NCBI GenBank assembly: GCA_017412505.1 | Contig: JAFPXN010000112.1 | Span: 1-64,000, forward strand | DNA: 64,000 nt | Direction: 5' to 3' | Source: Bacillota bacterium | GTDB lineage: Bacteria; Bacillota; Clostridia; Peptostreptococcales; Anaerovoracaceae | Part shown: in pieces, positions 43,061 to 51,814 of the stretch | How the letters are laid out: the number at the start of each line of letters is the position of its first letter | How positions within the stretch are numbered: the stretch's first letter is position 1 | Made by a program: the position numbers and the translations under genes | Notes under the pieces: generated by a model | Seen by the model: the letters and a program-made list of their open reading frames with translations, nothing else | What the model was told of the DNA's origin: nothing | Database searches by the model: none

Positions 43061-44391
43061 TGAATACCGGCTTCCTTTCTCGCTATCATTTCGTCGATGC
43101 GCTCGATATAGATCTGGTAATTCGATACGTTCGGCACTCTCTCCAGCCTGTTTTCCGCCGGGAAATAGACCTTCGAGATGGCGCCGGCGCCCATGGCGAC
43201 GATCGTCTGATCCTCTTCCATGATGCGGATATTGTAGAGGCTCGCCGTACCCGGACGGCACCAGCCTACGTTTTCGAAATTGCCCGCCATATGCTTCTGA
43301 CGATACATATAATAGGGCTCGAATCCCGCTTCGGTCAGCATGCGGTCCGCGTCCTGCAGCATCTGCCGCACGTTATCCGCCTGCCGCAGCGCGATCCTGG
43401 GATCTTCTTCGATCATGCGGCTGGCTTTTTTCACGGCCAGCGTATGCACGGTGACGTTCTCAGGACCCAGCGTGATGACCCCGGACAGGCTGTCCCGGAA
43501 ATCCTCCGGCGTTTCCTCAGGAAGTCCGGTGATCAGGTCCGCATTCACGATGCCGATGCCCGCCTGCTGCGCCAATGCGAACGCCTCGCGGATCTGCTGC
43601 GGACTGTGTTTCCGTCCGATCAGATCCAGCGTGCGCTGCTTCATGGACTGCGGGTTGATGGAGATGCGCCCTGCGCCGGCTTCCTGAATGACCGTCAGTT
43701 TTTCCGCCGTGATCGTTTCCGGCCGCCCGCCTTCCACGGTGAACTCCACTGTGCTGTCCGTGACGAAAAGATCGCGGACGCGGTTCAGGAACAGGCGCAG
43801 CTGGTCCACCTCCAGGCTGGTGGGCGTACCGCCTCCGACGTAGATGGATTCGGCGGTCTGGCCCTGTCTGTCCATCAGCTTTCTGACGGCTTCCATCTCC
43901 CGCAGCAGCGCCGTGAGATAGGCGTCAGACGCGTCCCTCTGATAAGGGTTGCTCGTAAAGCTGCAGTATTGGCATCGGGTCGGGCAGAACGGGATGCCGA
44001 CGTACAGTCCGATGGCTTTCGGATCCGGGCTGCGTTTTACCGTCTGCTGGCTTTCGCTGACCCTCCGCAGCAGCGCGATCTTTTCGTCCGAAACGTAATA
44101 CGTTTCCTTCAGGACCGTTTCAGGGTCTTCGCCCCTGGCTTTCAGTTCGTTGTACAACTTGCCCGGGCGGACGCCTGTCAGGATGCCCCAATCCAGGTCC
44201 TTTCCGGTGATCTTTCGGAAGAACGCGTATGCCCTCCGCTTGCTGTCGTTATAATCGCCGCCTGCGCCGATGACGAGCTCCGCGTCGGGCTGGCCGACGT
44301 AAATGCAGAACGCGTCTTCCGGCAGAAACATCTTCGCGAGTTCGCCCACGTGATATTTATGTTTCTCGTCGGGTACGGAAATGCTATACAA
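43057..44391 (-). CDS. hemZ: HemZ-type radical SAM protein (coproporphyrinogen III dehydrogenase-like)
   Basis: 444 residues. Radical SAM Cys136-x3-Cys140-x2-Cys143 (CPTRCQYC) with the preceding YVGIPFCP typical of HemN-like enzymes, YVGGGTPTSL for SAM, and a HemN C-terminal region. The extra 120-residue N-terminal domain identifies the HemZ branch. HemZ acts in anaerobic haem synthesis in B. subtilis, but many HemN-like proteins are haem chaperones (HemW) or methyltransferases, so the activity is not proven. Overlaps the MBL gene by 8 and hisS by 4 bases. Confidence 0.9.
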   Translation of the reverse strand: MYSISVPDEKHKYHVGELAKMFLPEDAFCIYVGQPDAELVIGAGGDYNDSKRRAYAFFRKITGKDLDWGILTGVRPGKLYNELKARGEDPETVLKETYYVSDEKIALLRRVSESQQTVKRSPDPKAIGLYVGIPFCPTRCQYCSFTSNPYQRDASDAYLTALLREMEAVRKLMDRQGQTAESIYVGGGTPTSLEVDQLRLFLNRVRDLFVTDSTVEFTVEGGRPETITAEKLTVIQEAGAGRISINPQSMKQRTLDLIGRKHSPQQIREAFALAQQAGIGIVNADLITGLPEETPEDFRDSLSGVITLGPENVTVHTLAVKKASRMIEEDPRIALRQADNVRQMLQDADRMLTEAGFEPYYMYRQKHMAGNFENVGWCRPGTASLYNIRIMEEDQTIVAMGAGAISKVYFPAENRLERVPNVSNYQIYIERIDEMIARKEAGIQ

Positions 44392-44989
44392 AGGGATTGT
44401 ACCTCATTTCCCAGCCTATGGTCGTCGCGTCCATATGACCCGGCAGGACTGTCGTATCCTCCGGCAGCAGGAACAGTTTCTTTGTGATGGAATCCAGCAG
44501 ATCCTCGAAACTGCCGCCCCAGAGGTCGGTGCGTCCGACGGAGGCGTGGAACAGGGTGTCACCGGAAAACAGTGTTCTGTCTACCAGCACGCACTGCCCG
44601 CCGGGCGTGTGTCCCGGGGTGGAAATGAACTTCAGTTCCATGTCTCCCACCTTCAGAACGTCGCCGTCGTGCGTCCATACGTCTGCCGTGATGCCGCCTT
44701 TGCCATAACTGTCCCTGCGGCTGTACAGCAGCTTCTCTTCCTTCTTCGAGGCGACCACTTTGATGTCCGGCCAGCACTCCTTGCAGAACGCAAGGCCGCC
44801 GGTATGGTCGCCGTGTCCGTGGGTCAGGACAATATATTTCGGATCCAGTCCGTTTTTTTCCACGTCCGCCTGCAGCGCCGCGCTTGGCGCGCCCGGATCC
44901 ACGATAAACGCGTCGGGGCTTCCGTCCTTCCAGACCAGATAACAGTTCGTGCCGAAAGCGCTCAGGATATAACTTTTGATATTGATCAT
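44384..44989 (-). CDS. MBL fold metallohydrolase (glyoxalase II-like)
   Basis: 201 residues. Metallo-beta-lactamase fold with LTHGHGDHTGG (HxHxDH), STPGHTPGG and SGDTLFHASVGRTDL (metal Asp), and a late LPGHMDATTIGWE with the last His. Resembles YqgX/GloB-type hydroxyacylglutathione hydrolases but is short and lacks the C-terminal glutathione-binding domain. It sits between rsh and hemZ, the usual place of this gene in Clostridia. Substrate unknown. Confidence 0.92.
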   Translation of the reverse strand: MINIKSYILSAFGTNCYLVWKDGSPDAFIVDPGAPSAALQADVEKNGLDPKYIVLTHGHGDHTGGLAFCKECWPDIKVVASKKEEKLLYSRRDSYGKGGITADVWTHDGDVLKVGDMELKFISTPGHTPGGQCVLVDRTLFSGDTLFHASVGRTDLWGGSFEDLLDSITKKLFLLPEDTTVLPGHMDATTIGWEMRYNPFV

Positions 44990-45000
44990 GGGATCTCCTT

Positions 45001-47025
45001 TTAAGATCTCGTGCGGTAGACTTCCATCACGCCCTTGACCTGCTTCATGCGGGCCATGACCTTGACGATATCGCCCGTGTTGGCGATGGAGAGCGTCAGG
45101 TCCAGGGTGCCGATGTTGTCCTTGTCCTTTTTCAGGTTCAGCCCGTTGATGTTCATGTCCATGTCCACGCAGACCTTGGACACGTCGGAAAACAGGCCTT
45201 TGCGGTCCTCCGCGATGATGGTGATGACTGCGTCGAAATTCTGGCCGCTGTCATCGTCATCCCAGGAGACGTCGATCAGGCGCAGTTTTTCCTCTTCCGG
45301 AAGCGCGCGGATGTTGCTGCAGTCCATGCGGTGGATGGAAACGCCCCTGCCCTTGGTCGTATAGCCGACGATCGCGTCGCCGGGGACGGGGCTGCAGCAT
45401 TTCGCGAAGTGGATCATCAGGTCGCTGACGCCCTTGACGCTGACGCCCTTCGTTCTCTCGGGACGTCTCTCCTTCTTCAGGGCCTGCGCCAGCTTCTTTG
45501 CCTCTTCCTGGGCCTTCTTCTTCGCTTCCTCTTCCAGACGCGCGGCTTCCTTTGCCGCGTCTTCCTTCGCCTTAAGCGCCGCGGCCTTTTCGGTGACGGT
45601 CGCGTTCGCTTCCTTCTTCAGGAACTGGCGGATCTTGCTCTTAGCCGAGTTCGTCTTGACGATCTTCAGCCAGTCCAGATTCGGATGGGAGTTCGCGGAC
45701 GTGACGATGTCCACGATCTCGCCGTTCTGCAGCACGTAATCGATGGGCACCATCTTGCCGTTCACCTTGGCGCCGACGCATTTGCAGCCGACGGCCGTGT
45801 GGACTTTGAACGCGAAGTCCAGCGGCGTGGATCCTGCAGGCAGTTCCATGACGTCGCCCTTCGGCGTGAACACGAATACCTGGTTGGAGAACAGGTCGAC
45901 CTTGACGGTCTCCATGAATTCGCCCGGGTCCTTCAGTTCCTGCTGCCATTCGATGGTCTGGCGCAGCCAGGCCAGCTTGACTTCCTCGTCGTCGCTGGCG
46001 ATGCCCTCTTTGTATTTCCAATGCGCCGCGATACCGTATTCCGCGATCCGGTGCATTTCCTTCGTGCGGATCTGGATCTCGAACGGATTGCCGTTCTTGC
46101 CGATGACTGTCGTGTGCAGCGACTGGTAGCGGTTCGGCTTCGGCATGGCGATATAATCCTTGAACCGTCCGGGGATGGGCGTCCACATGGTGTGGACCGC
46201 GCCCAGCACGCCGTAGCAGTCGCGGATGGTGTCCACGATGATGCGGACCGCCGTCAGGTCGAAGATCTCGTCCAGCTGCTTCTGCTGGTACAGCATCTTC
46301 TTGTAGATGCTGTAATAGTGCTTCTGGCGGCCGTAGATCTCGTATTCGATGCCCGTGTCTTCCAGGGCTTTGTTGATGTCGCGGATGACGCTTTCGATCA
46401 CGCCCTGGCGGCGGACCTGGCGTTCCTGCATCTCTTTGTCGAGCTTTTCGTATTCTTCGGGATAGAGGTTCTTGAAGCAGATGTCCTCCATCTCGAACTT
46501 GAATTTATAGATGCCGAGGCGGGCTGCCAGCGGCGCGTAGATATCCAGCGACTCCTGGCATTTCTCCCGTATCTTCTTCGGCGTCTGGTAGCTGATCGTC
46601 CGCAGATTGTGCAGGCGGTCGGCCAGCTTGATGATGAGCACGCGGATATCCTTGGACATGGCCAGGAACATCTTGCGGATGTTTTCCGCCTGCTGTTCCT
46701 CTTTCGTCTCGTAGTTGATGTTGGTCAGCTTCGTGACCCCGTCCACGAGGTTCGCGATGTCCGAACCGAAATCGACTTCGACCTGCGCCAGCGTGTAAGC
46801 CGTATCCTCCACGATATCGTGCAGGATGCCGCCTGCGAGGGTCACTTCGTCCATGCCAAGGTCAGCGAGAATACGCCCTACCGCCATCGGGTGGATGATG
46901 TAGGGCTCGCCGGACTTGCGGAGCTGCCCTTCGTGGTATTTCTCAGCCGTCAGATAGGCCTTTTCCAGAAGCTGCGCGTCGTAGTTCGGATTATATTCAA
47001 GAAGCTGTCTTACGTACTCCTCCAT
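45001..47025 (-). CDS. rsh: Bifunctional (p)ppGpp synthetase/hydrolase (RSH)
   Basis: 674 residues, about 60 shorter than B. subtilis RelA (734). HD hydrolase domain with HPMAVGRILADLG and LHDIVEDT; synthetase with RQKHYYSIYKKM, DLTAVRIIVDT and GRFKDYIAMPKPNRYQSLHTTV; TGS domain with STPLDFAFKVHTAVG; zinc-finger domain with HFAKCCSPVPGD (527 onward) and a C-terminal ACT domain. The stretch 472-526 between TGS and zinc finger is a Lys/Ala/Glu-rich coil, replacing the ordered helical domain of typical RSH. Hydrolase and synthetase residues look intact, so both activities are likely. Follows secDF by eight bases. Confidence 0.95.
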   Translation of the reverse strand: MEEYVRQLLEYNPNYDAQLLEKAYLTAEKYHEGQLRKSGEPYIIHPMAVGRILADLGMDEVTLAGGILHDIVEDTAYTLAQVEVDFGSDIANLVDGVTKLTNINYETKEEQQAENIRKMFLAMSKDIRVLIIKLADRLHNLRTISYQTPKKIREKCQESLDIYAPLAARLGIYKFKFEMEDICFKNLYPEEYEKLDKEMQERQVRRQGVIESVIRDINKALEDTGIEYEIYGRQKHYYSIYKKMLYQQKQLDEIFDLTAVRIIVDTIRDCYGVLGAVHTMWTPIPGRFKDYIAMPKPNRYQSLHTTVIGKNGNPFEIQIRTKEMHRIAEYGIAAHWKYKEGIASDDEEVKLAWLRQTIEWQQELKDPGEFMETVKVDLFSNQVFVFTPKGDVMELPAGSTPLDFAFKVHTAVGCKCVGAKVNGKMVPIDYVLQNGEIVDIVTSANSHPNLDWLKIVKTNSAKSKIRQFLKKEANATVTEKAAALKAKEDAAKEAARLEEEAKKKAQEEAKKLAQALKKERRPERTKGVSVKGVSDLMIHFAKCCSPVPGDAIVGYTTKGRGVSIHRMDCSNIRALPEEEKLRLIDVSWDDDDSGQNFDAVITIIAEDRKGLFSDVSKVCVDMDMNINGLNLKKDKDNIGTLDLTLSIANTGDIVKVMARMKQVKGVMEVYRTRS

Positions 47026-47033
47026 AAAACGGT

Positions 47034-49217
47034 TTATGCTCCCTTATACTTGTTCTTTTTCGTCAGCCGGCACAGGTCGTAATACGCGCCGGAAGCGATG
47101 CCGATGGAGCTGTAGGTGCCGACCAGGACGCCCGCGATCAGCGGCAGCGCGAACGCGCGGATGGATTCGCCGCACAGGATGATGAGCGGCAGGATCGCGA
47201 CCATGGTCGTGACGGACGTCATGATGGAACGGCCGATGCATGCGGTGATGCTGCTGTCGATCACGTACTCCTGCTTGCGCTTGCTGGTCTTCAGTCCTTC
47301 GCGGATGCGGTCGAAGATGACGATCGTATCGTTGATGGAATAACCGATGACGATCAGCAGGCCTGCGATGAACGGGCTGTTCATCTGGATGTGGAACAGT
47401 CCGTAGAACGCGAACAGCATCAGCGCGTCGTGCAGCAGCGCGACGATGGCGCCGATGCCGAAACGCCATTCGAAGCGGATCGCGATATAGACGAGCATGC
47501 AGATCGAGGCGATGACGACAGCCTTAAGGGCGTTGCTCTTCAGCTGGGAGCCGACGGACGGACCGATCAGGCCGGCCTGTTCGACGAATTCGTTGCTGGC
47601 CGCGATGCCGAAGGCGCTCTGCAGCTTGTCGCACAGCGCCTGACGTTCGGCGTTGTCCATGACCTCTGTCGTCTTGAGGATGATCTTTTCGTTGTTTTCA
47701 CCCGCGAACTGGATGCCGTCGCGGATATCCGTATCGGGAAGCAGTTTCTTGACCTCTTCGAGATCCACCTGCTTGCCCATGTTCAGCTGGATGACTGTGC
47801 CGCCGGTGAAGTCGATGCCGAGGTTGAATCCGCGTATCAGGCCGATGCCCAGGCCGAGCACGAGCAGCGCGACGGAGACGAGGTAGAAGATCTTGCGCTT
47901 GGACATGAACGGATAGCCGTTCTTCTCTTCCTTGCTCGTGTCTTTCTGTTCCTTGACGCCGAAGTTCTTCGGGGAGGCGAATTTGCTCTCCGCCAGAGCC
48001 TGCAGCAGGATCTGGGAGATGACGACGGCGGTGAACACGGACAGGACGATACCGATGAGCAGCGTAAGCGCGAAACCACGGACGGAACCGGTACCCAGCA
48101 GGTACAGGATTACCGCCGCGATGATCGTGGTCACCTGGGAGTCGATGATCGTGCCCATGGCGCGTTTAAAGCCGGACTGCACCGCCACGCGGACGGATTT
48201 GCCCAGGCCGATCTCCTCGCGGATGCGGGAGAAGATGATAACGTTGGAGTCTACGGCCATGCCGATCGACAGGATGATGCCGGCGATGCCGGGCAGCGTT
48301 AGGACGGCGTGGAAGCCGATCATGACCCACAGATACAGCAGGACGTACAGCAGGAGCGCGATGTCCGCGACGACGCCCATGATTCTGTATACAACGAGCA
48401 TGATGATCATGATGAGCGCCAGACCGATGATGCCCGCGACGACGCTCTTATGCGCGGCGTCCAGTCCCAGCGTCGGACCGACGATCTCCGTCTGCACCTC
48501 GTTGAGGCTGACAGGCAGAGAACCGCCGCGGATGAGCGCGGCCAGATTGCCGGCACTGCTCGCGGTGAAATTGCCGGTGATCTCGCAGGTCGAGCTGTTG
48601 ATGACCGTGCTGACCATGGGCGCGGAGATGACGTCGTCGTCCAGCAGGATGACGATCTGATTGCCGTAAAAGCCGTCCATCGTCGGCGTGATCTCTCCGG
48701 CGATGACTTTTCTCGTCGCTTCCGCGAACGCGTCCGTACCGGCGGCATCGAATTCGAGCTGTACGACGTAGGTGCCGATCAGGCCGCTCTGCGTGCCCTG
48801 ATAGACTTCCGCGGTCGCGTTCTTGACGTTCTCGCCGGTCACGACGACCTGGTTGTCCGTCGTGCGGAACGACAGCTGCGCGGTCTTGCCGATGGATTCG
48901 ATGGCTTCCTGGGCGTTCTGAGCGCCGGGCAGTTCGATCCGGATGCGGTTTTCATTCTCTACGGTGATGACAGGCTCGGAAAGACCCATTTCATTGACAC
49001 GTCTTTCCATGACGGCCTGCACCTGGTCCATGAGAGATTTCAGTTCGCTGCCGGTGGCGTCGGTATCCGCTTCCAGAACGACGGAAACGCCGCCGATCAT
49101 GTCCAGACCGAGCTTCATGCGGTCTGCGATGGAGCCGCCTTCGCCGAAACCGCGGACGGAAAAGACCCATCCGAGCAGCATGATGATTACGATGATGATA
49201 GATACAATTTTTTTCAT
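47034..49217 (-). CDS. secDF: SecDF fused protein-export membrane protein
   Basis: 727 residues from the ATG at 49217, chosen over upstream in-frame codons because AAGGGAA precedes it and translation opens MKKIVSIIIV, the usual SecD start. SecD half (about 1-420): six transmembrane segments, large outside domain after the first, D-x-x-GG signature near LGLDMIGGVSVVLEAD. SecF half (about 445-727) starts SKRKIFYLVSVALLVLG, with GIDFTGGTVIQL. Proton-driven partner of SecYEG that pulls proteins across. Separate secD and secF are commoner in Clostridia, while a single chain is known from B. subtilis. Confidence 0.95.
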   Translation of the reverse strand: MKKIVSIIIVIIMLLGWVFSVRGFGEGGSIADRMKLGLDMIGGVSVVLEADTDATGSELKSLMDQVQAVMERRVNEMGLSEPVITVENENRIRIELPGAQNAQEAIESIGKTAQLSFRTTDNQVVVTGENVKNATAEVYQGTQSGLIGTYVVQLEFDAAGTDAFAEATRKVIAGEITPTMDGFYGNQIVILLDDDVISAPMVSTVINSSTCEITGNFTASSAGNLAALIRGGSLPVSLNEVQTEIVGPTLGLDAAHKSVVAGIIGLALIMIIMLVVYRIMGVVADIALLLYVLLYLWVMIGFHAVLTLPGIAGIILSIGMAVDSNVIIFSRIREEIGLGKSVRVAVQSGFKRAMGTIIDSQVTTIIAAVILYLLGTGSVRGFALTLLIGIVLSVFTAVVISQILLQALAESKFASPKNFGVKEQKDTSKEEKNGYPFMSKRKIFYLVSVALLVLGLGIGLIRGFNLGIDFTGGTVIQLNMGKQVDLEEVKKLLPDTDIRDGIQFAGENNEKIILKTTEVMDNAERQALCDKLQSAFGIAASNEFVEQAGLIGPSVGSQLKSNALKAVVIASICMLVYIAIRFEWRFGIGAIVALLHDALMLFAFYGLFHIQMNSPFIAGLLIVIGYSINDTIVIFDRIREGLKTSKRKQEYVIDSSITACIGRSIMTSVTTMVAILPLIILCGESIRAFALPLIAGVLVGTYSSIGIASGAYYDLCRLTKKNKYKGA

Positions 49218-49245
49218 TTTTTGTGAGTTCCCTTTACAAAAACAA

Positions 49246-49270
49246 GGCATGTGCGGCTTGCACACATGCC
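49246..49270 (-). terminator. Terminator-like hairpin between yajC and secDF
   Basis: GGCATGTG (49246-49253) and CACATGCC (49263-49270) form an 8-bp stem; read leftwards it is followed by TTGTTTTTG. It may lower secDF transcription relative to yajC. Confidence 0.55.
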
Positions 49271-49293
49271 CTGCATGTATTTATTCCCCTGAA

Positions 49294-49692
49294 CTATTCC
49301 TGCGCATCCTCTTGGACCTCGGCGACAGCCTCTTCGACTTCTGCCTCGGCCTTTTCGCCCAGTTTCTTCATATTCTTCGGAGTGACCTTCTTGTCCTCGG
49401 AAGCATCTTTGCTGCCCTTGGACTCGGTACCCTTCTCGAGATTGTTGATGGCCCACTTGGCGACGTCGATCTTCGTGCGGTCGGAACCGACCTGGATCGT
49501 AAGTCTGTCGTCCTTGATGCGGACGATCTTGCCGTAGATGCCGCCGATGGTCAGGATCTCGTCGCCGACCTTCAGGCTGTCTCTCATCTTGCGGATCTCG
49601 TCGTCCTTCTTCTTCTGCGGGCGGATGAGCATAAAGTACATGATCGCGAAAAGCGCGACGATCATAATGATTTGCGGTAACATTTCAGGCAT
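49294..49692 (-). CDS. yajC: Preprotein translocase subunit YajC
   Basis: 132 residues from the ATG at 49692, chosen because AGGAGG lies eight bases upstream. One transmembrane segment (about 5-23) with the signature MYFMLIRPQKKK, a cytoplasmic domain (LKVGDEILTIGGIYGKIVRI), and an acidic/Lys-rich C-terminal tail. Partner of SecDF in export; placed directly before secDF but with a hairpin in between. Confidence 0.95.
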   Translation of the reverse strand: MPEMLPQIIMIVALFAIMYFMLIRPQKKKDDEIRKMRDSLKVGDEILTIGGIYGKIVRIKDDRLTIQVGSDRTKIDVAKWAINNLEKGTESKGSKDASEDKKVTPKNMKKLGEKAEAEVEEAVAEVQEDAQE

Positions 49693-49723
49693 GTATTTCC
49701 TCCTAACATAAATTAACAATAAT

Positions 49724-49751
49724 ATTATAGACTAATATGCCGTAAAATCAA
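49724..49751 (-). promoter_or_regulatory. Promoter of yajC
   Basis: On the minus strand TTGATT (49746-49751), 16-base spacer, TATAAT (49724-49729), about 30 bases before the yajC start. Confidence 0.6.
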
Positions 49752-49784
49752 TACATTTTTAGGGTTTCGGGCATTTTTGTACCC

Positions 49785-49813
49785 TTGTTTTTCTGCCGGT
49801 AAAGTGGTACCAT
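49785..49813 (+). promoter_or_regulatory. Likely promoter of tRNA-Leu
   Basis: TTGTTT (49785-49790), 17-base spacer, TACCAT (49808-49813), ending eleven bases before the tRNA. The -10 box is weak. Confidence 0.4.
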
Positions 49814-49824
49814 AATCAGGTAAT

Positions 49825-49911
49825 GCCGGCGTGATGGAATTGGCAGACGTGCGGGACTCAAAATCCCGTGGTAGCGATACCGTGCGGGTTCGACCCCCGC
49901 CGCCGGCACCA
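49825..49911 (+). tRNA. tRNA-Leu (anticodon CAA)
   Basis: Acceptor stem GCCGGCG (49825-49831) pairs with CGCCGGC (49901-49907), followed by A and encoded CCA (to 49911). D-arm GGAATTGGCAGAC, anticodon stem CGGGA/TCCCG with loop CTCAAAA (anticodon CAA, reads UUG), a long variable arm typical of tRNA-Leu, and T-loop GGGTTCGACCCCC. A single gene, not in a cluster, with its own terminator. Confidence 0.97.
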
Positions 49912-49915
49912 AGTA

Positions 49916-49944
49916 AAAACGGGTCTTCCGGGACCCGTTTTTTT
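49916..49944 (+). terminator. Terminator of tRNA-Leu
   Basis: AAAACGGGTC pairs with GACCCGTTTT, loop TTCCGG, followed by further T. It may also serve the leftward rpoZ transcript. Confidence 0.85.
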
Positions 49945-49948
49945 CGTG

Positions 49949-50146
49949 TCACTCTTCCCTCTTGTAAGAGATCAGGTCGTCTGCGATCTCCGCCGTCGCG
50001 ATGGAGATGGGTTTGTTGCTGTCCACGTTGATGAGCATCGGCTTGCCGTCTACCAGATCTCTGGCCCGTTTGGCTGCCATGATCACCAGGGTGTATTTGC
50101 TGTCGACCTTCGTCTTGAGCAGGTCTACGGACGGATATAATAACAT
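49949..50146 (-). CDS. rpoZ: RNA polymerase omega subunit
   Basis: 65 residues, short even for Bacillota. YPSVDLLKTKVDSKYTLVIMAAKRARDLVDG (compressed) is the omega signature, with AAKRAR in the first helix. Assists assembly of the beta' subunit. Its start directly follows the gmk stop, the usual gmk-rpoZ order. Confidence comes from both. Confidence 0.92.
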   Translation of the reverse strand: MLLYPSVDLLKTKVDSKYTLVIMAAKRARDLVDGKPMLINVDSNKPISIATAEIADDLISYKREE

Positions 50147-50755
50147 CTAGCGTTCCTCCTTGTATTTGTCGATCAGGGCCTGCGCGGTCCCTGCGGTTTT
50201 ACAGTGTTCTGCCTTCATAATGGACCGGGCGGTCGCGATCGCCTCGTCCAGGTCGTCGTTGACCAGGAAATAATCGTATTCCGGCAGCAGTTCGATCTCC
50301 GAGAGCGTCGTCTTCATCCGTGCCGCGATCTGCTCTTCCGATTCCGATCCGCGCTTGCGGATGCGGTTCTGAAGTTCTTTCAAACTGGGCGGAAGCACGA
50401 AGATCAGCACCGCTTCCGGGTACGCCTTCTTGATCTGCAGCGCGCCCTGCATCTCGATCTCCAGGATGACGTCCTCGCCGGCAGCCATATGCTCCAGCGC
50501 GTAGCGCTTCGGCGTTCCGTAGCAGTTGCCGTAGATCTCGGCGTGTTCCAGAAAACCGTCCTCCTCCACCGTTCTGTCGTATTCCTCGCGGGTCACGAAA
50601 TAGTAGTGGACGCCGTGTTCCTCTCCCTCCCGCGGCGCGCGGGTCGTGAGAGAAACGGACAGCCAGGTATCCGGATCTTTCAGCAGTTCTCTGCAGATAG
50701 TGCCCTTTCCTGTGGCGGACGGGCCGGAAAATACGAACAGTTTACCTTGTTTCAT
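50147..50755 (-). CDS. gmk: Guanylate kinase
   Basis: 202 residues. P-loop FSGPSATGKGTICRELL at 9-25 (compressed), SVSLTTRAPREGEEHGVHYYFV (GMP-binding, compressed), and the LID region with RIRKRGSE. Phosphorylates GMP to GDP. Lies between yicC and rpoZ. The remA (DUF370) gene that usually sits between yicC and gmk in Bacillota is missing: only 57 bases separate them. Confidence 0.97.
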   Translation of the reverse strand: MKQGKLFVFSGPSATGKGTICRELLKDPDTWLSVSLTTRAPREGEEHGVHYYFVTREEYDRTVEEDGFLEHAEIYGNCYGTPKRYALEHMAAGEDVILEIEMQGALQIKKAYPEAVLIFVLPPSLKELQNRIRKRGSESEEQIAARMKTTLSEIELLPEYDYFLVNDDLDEAIATARSIMKAEHCKTAGTAQALIDKYKEER

Positions 50756-50812
50756 CGTTATTCCTCATCGAAACAATTCAGTATATATCTTTTACGGGCG
50801 ATCCGCAAGAGA

Positions 50813-51700
50813 TTATTCGATATTCTGCACCTGCTCGCGGATCTTCTCGATCTCCGCTTTCAGCAGCAGCACGTCGTTCGTGATGTGGATGTCGTTGGCC
50901 TTGGAACCGATGGTATTGGACTCGCGGTTCATCTCCTGCACGAGGAAATCCAGTTTCTTGCCGATGGGCCCGGACGTATCCGCTGCGATGGCGCGCAGCT
51001 GGCTGCAGTGGCTCTTCAGGCGGACCATCTCCTCCGTGATGTTGGATTTATCAGCGAAAACGGCCGCTTCCAGCAGGATGCGGTCCTCGGGGATGGCCAC
51101 GTCTCCGCCGAGCAGCTCCTGGATGCGCTCTTTCAGTTTCGCCGTATAGTTCTTCGCCACTTCGGGCGCATAGGCTTCGATGCCGCCCACAGTTTCTTCG
51201 ATCAGGCGGCCGCGCTGCAGGATGTCCTCCATCAGCTTCGCCCCTTCCGTGACCCGCATGGCGTCCAGATTCGCGGCAGCTTCTTTCGCCGCTTCGCTCA
51301 GGGCTTTCAGCAGCAGTTCCTCGTCTTCTTCGGCGGCGCCGGTCTTTACGACGTCCGGGAAATTCGCGATCATCGCGAGCGTCGGTTCTCCTGCCAGTTC
51401 GGGGATCTCCTGCCGCAGGGTCTGCAGCGTTTCATAATACCGTTTTGCCAGCGACGGATTCAGTTCGACGGCGGTATCGTCCGCGGCGATATTGTCCACG
51501 TTTACGAACACGTCGATCTTTCCTCTGGGCGCGACGCCTTTTACGATCGTTTTGATCGCGTCCTCCGCGAACTGATACCGGCGGGGCATTTTGACCGTGA
51601 TATCCGAATACCTGTGATTGACGGAGCGGAGCTCCACCGTTACGCTGCGCAGTTCGTCCTCATAGACGCCTCTGCCGAAACCTGTCATGCTTTTTGCCAT
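50813..51700 (-). CDS. yicC: YicC/YloC family endoribonuclease
   Basis: 295 residues from the ATG at 51700, preceded by AGAGGAG. Opens MAKSMTGFGRG, the diagnostic N-terminus, and ends with the conserved helix containing EIEKIREQVQNIE. YicC-type proteins are metal-dependent endoribonucleases (E. coli YicC degrades RyhB). Also conserved is NHRYSDITVKMPRR near 34-47. Divergent from rqcH, start codons 114 bases apart. Confidence 0.93.
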   Translation of the reverse strand: MAKSMTGFGRGVYEDELRSVTVELRSVNHRYSDITVKMPRRYQFAEDAIKTIVKGVAPRGKIDVFVNVDNIAADDTAVELNPSLAKRYYETLQTLRQEIPELAGEPTLAMIANFPDVVKTGAAEEDEELLLKALSEAAKEAAANLDAMRVTEGAKLMEDILQRGRLIEETVGGIEAYAPEVAKNYTAKLKERIQELLGGDVAIPEDRILLEAAVFADKSNITEEMVRLKSHCSQLRAIAADTSGPIGKKLDFLVQEMNRESNTIGSKANDIHITNDVLLLKAEIEKIREQVQNIE

Positions 51701-51729
51701 ATTCTCCTCTTTCCAACACGCGATTTGCT

Positions 51730-51759
51730 TTGGCTGCAATGCCGGATCCGTGTTATTAT
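51730..51759 (+). promoter_or_regulatory. Candidate promoter of rqcH
   Basis: TTGGCT (51730-51735), 18-base spacer, TATTAT (51754-51759) preceded by TGT (extended -10), 55 bases before the rqcH start. Confidence 0.45.
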
Positions 51760-51814
51760 GAATAAGATTTTAGCATAAAAACGTACCGGAAGAAACAATT
51801 CAGGCGAGGATCTT

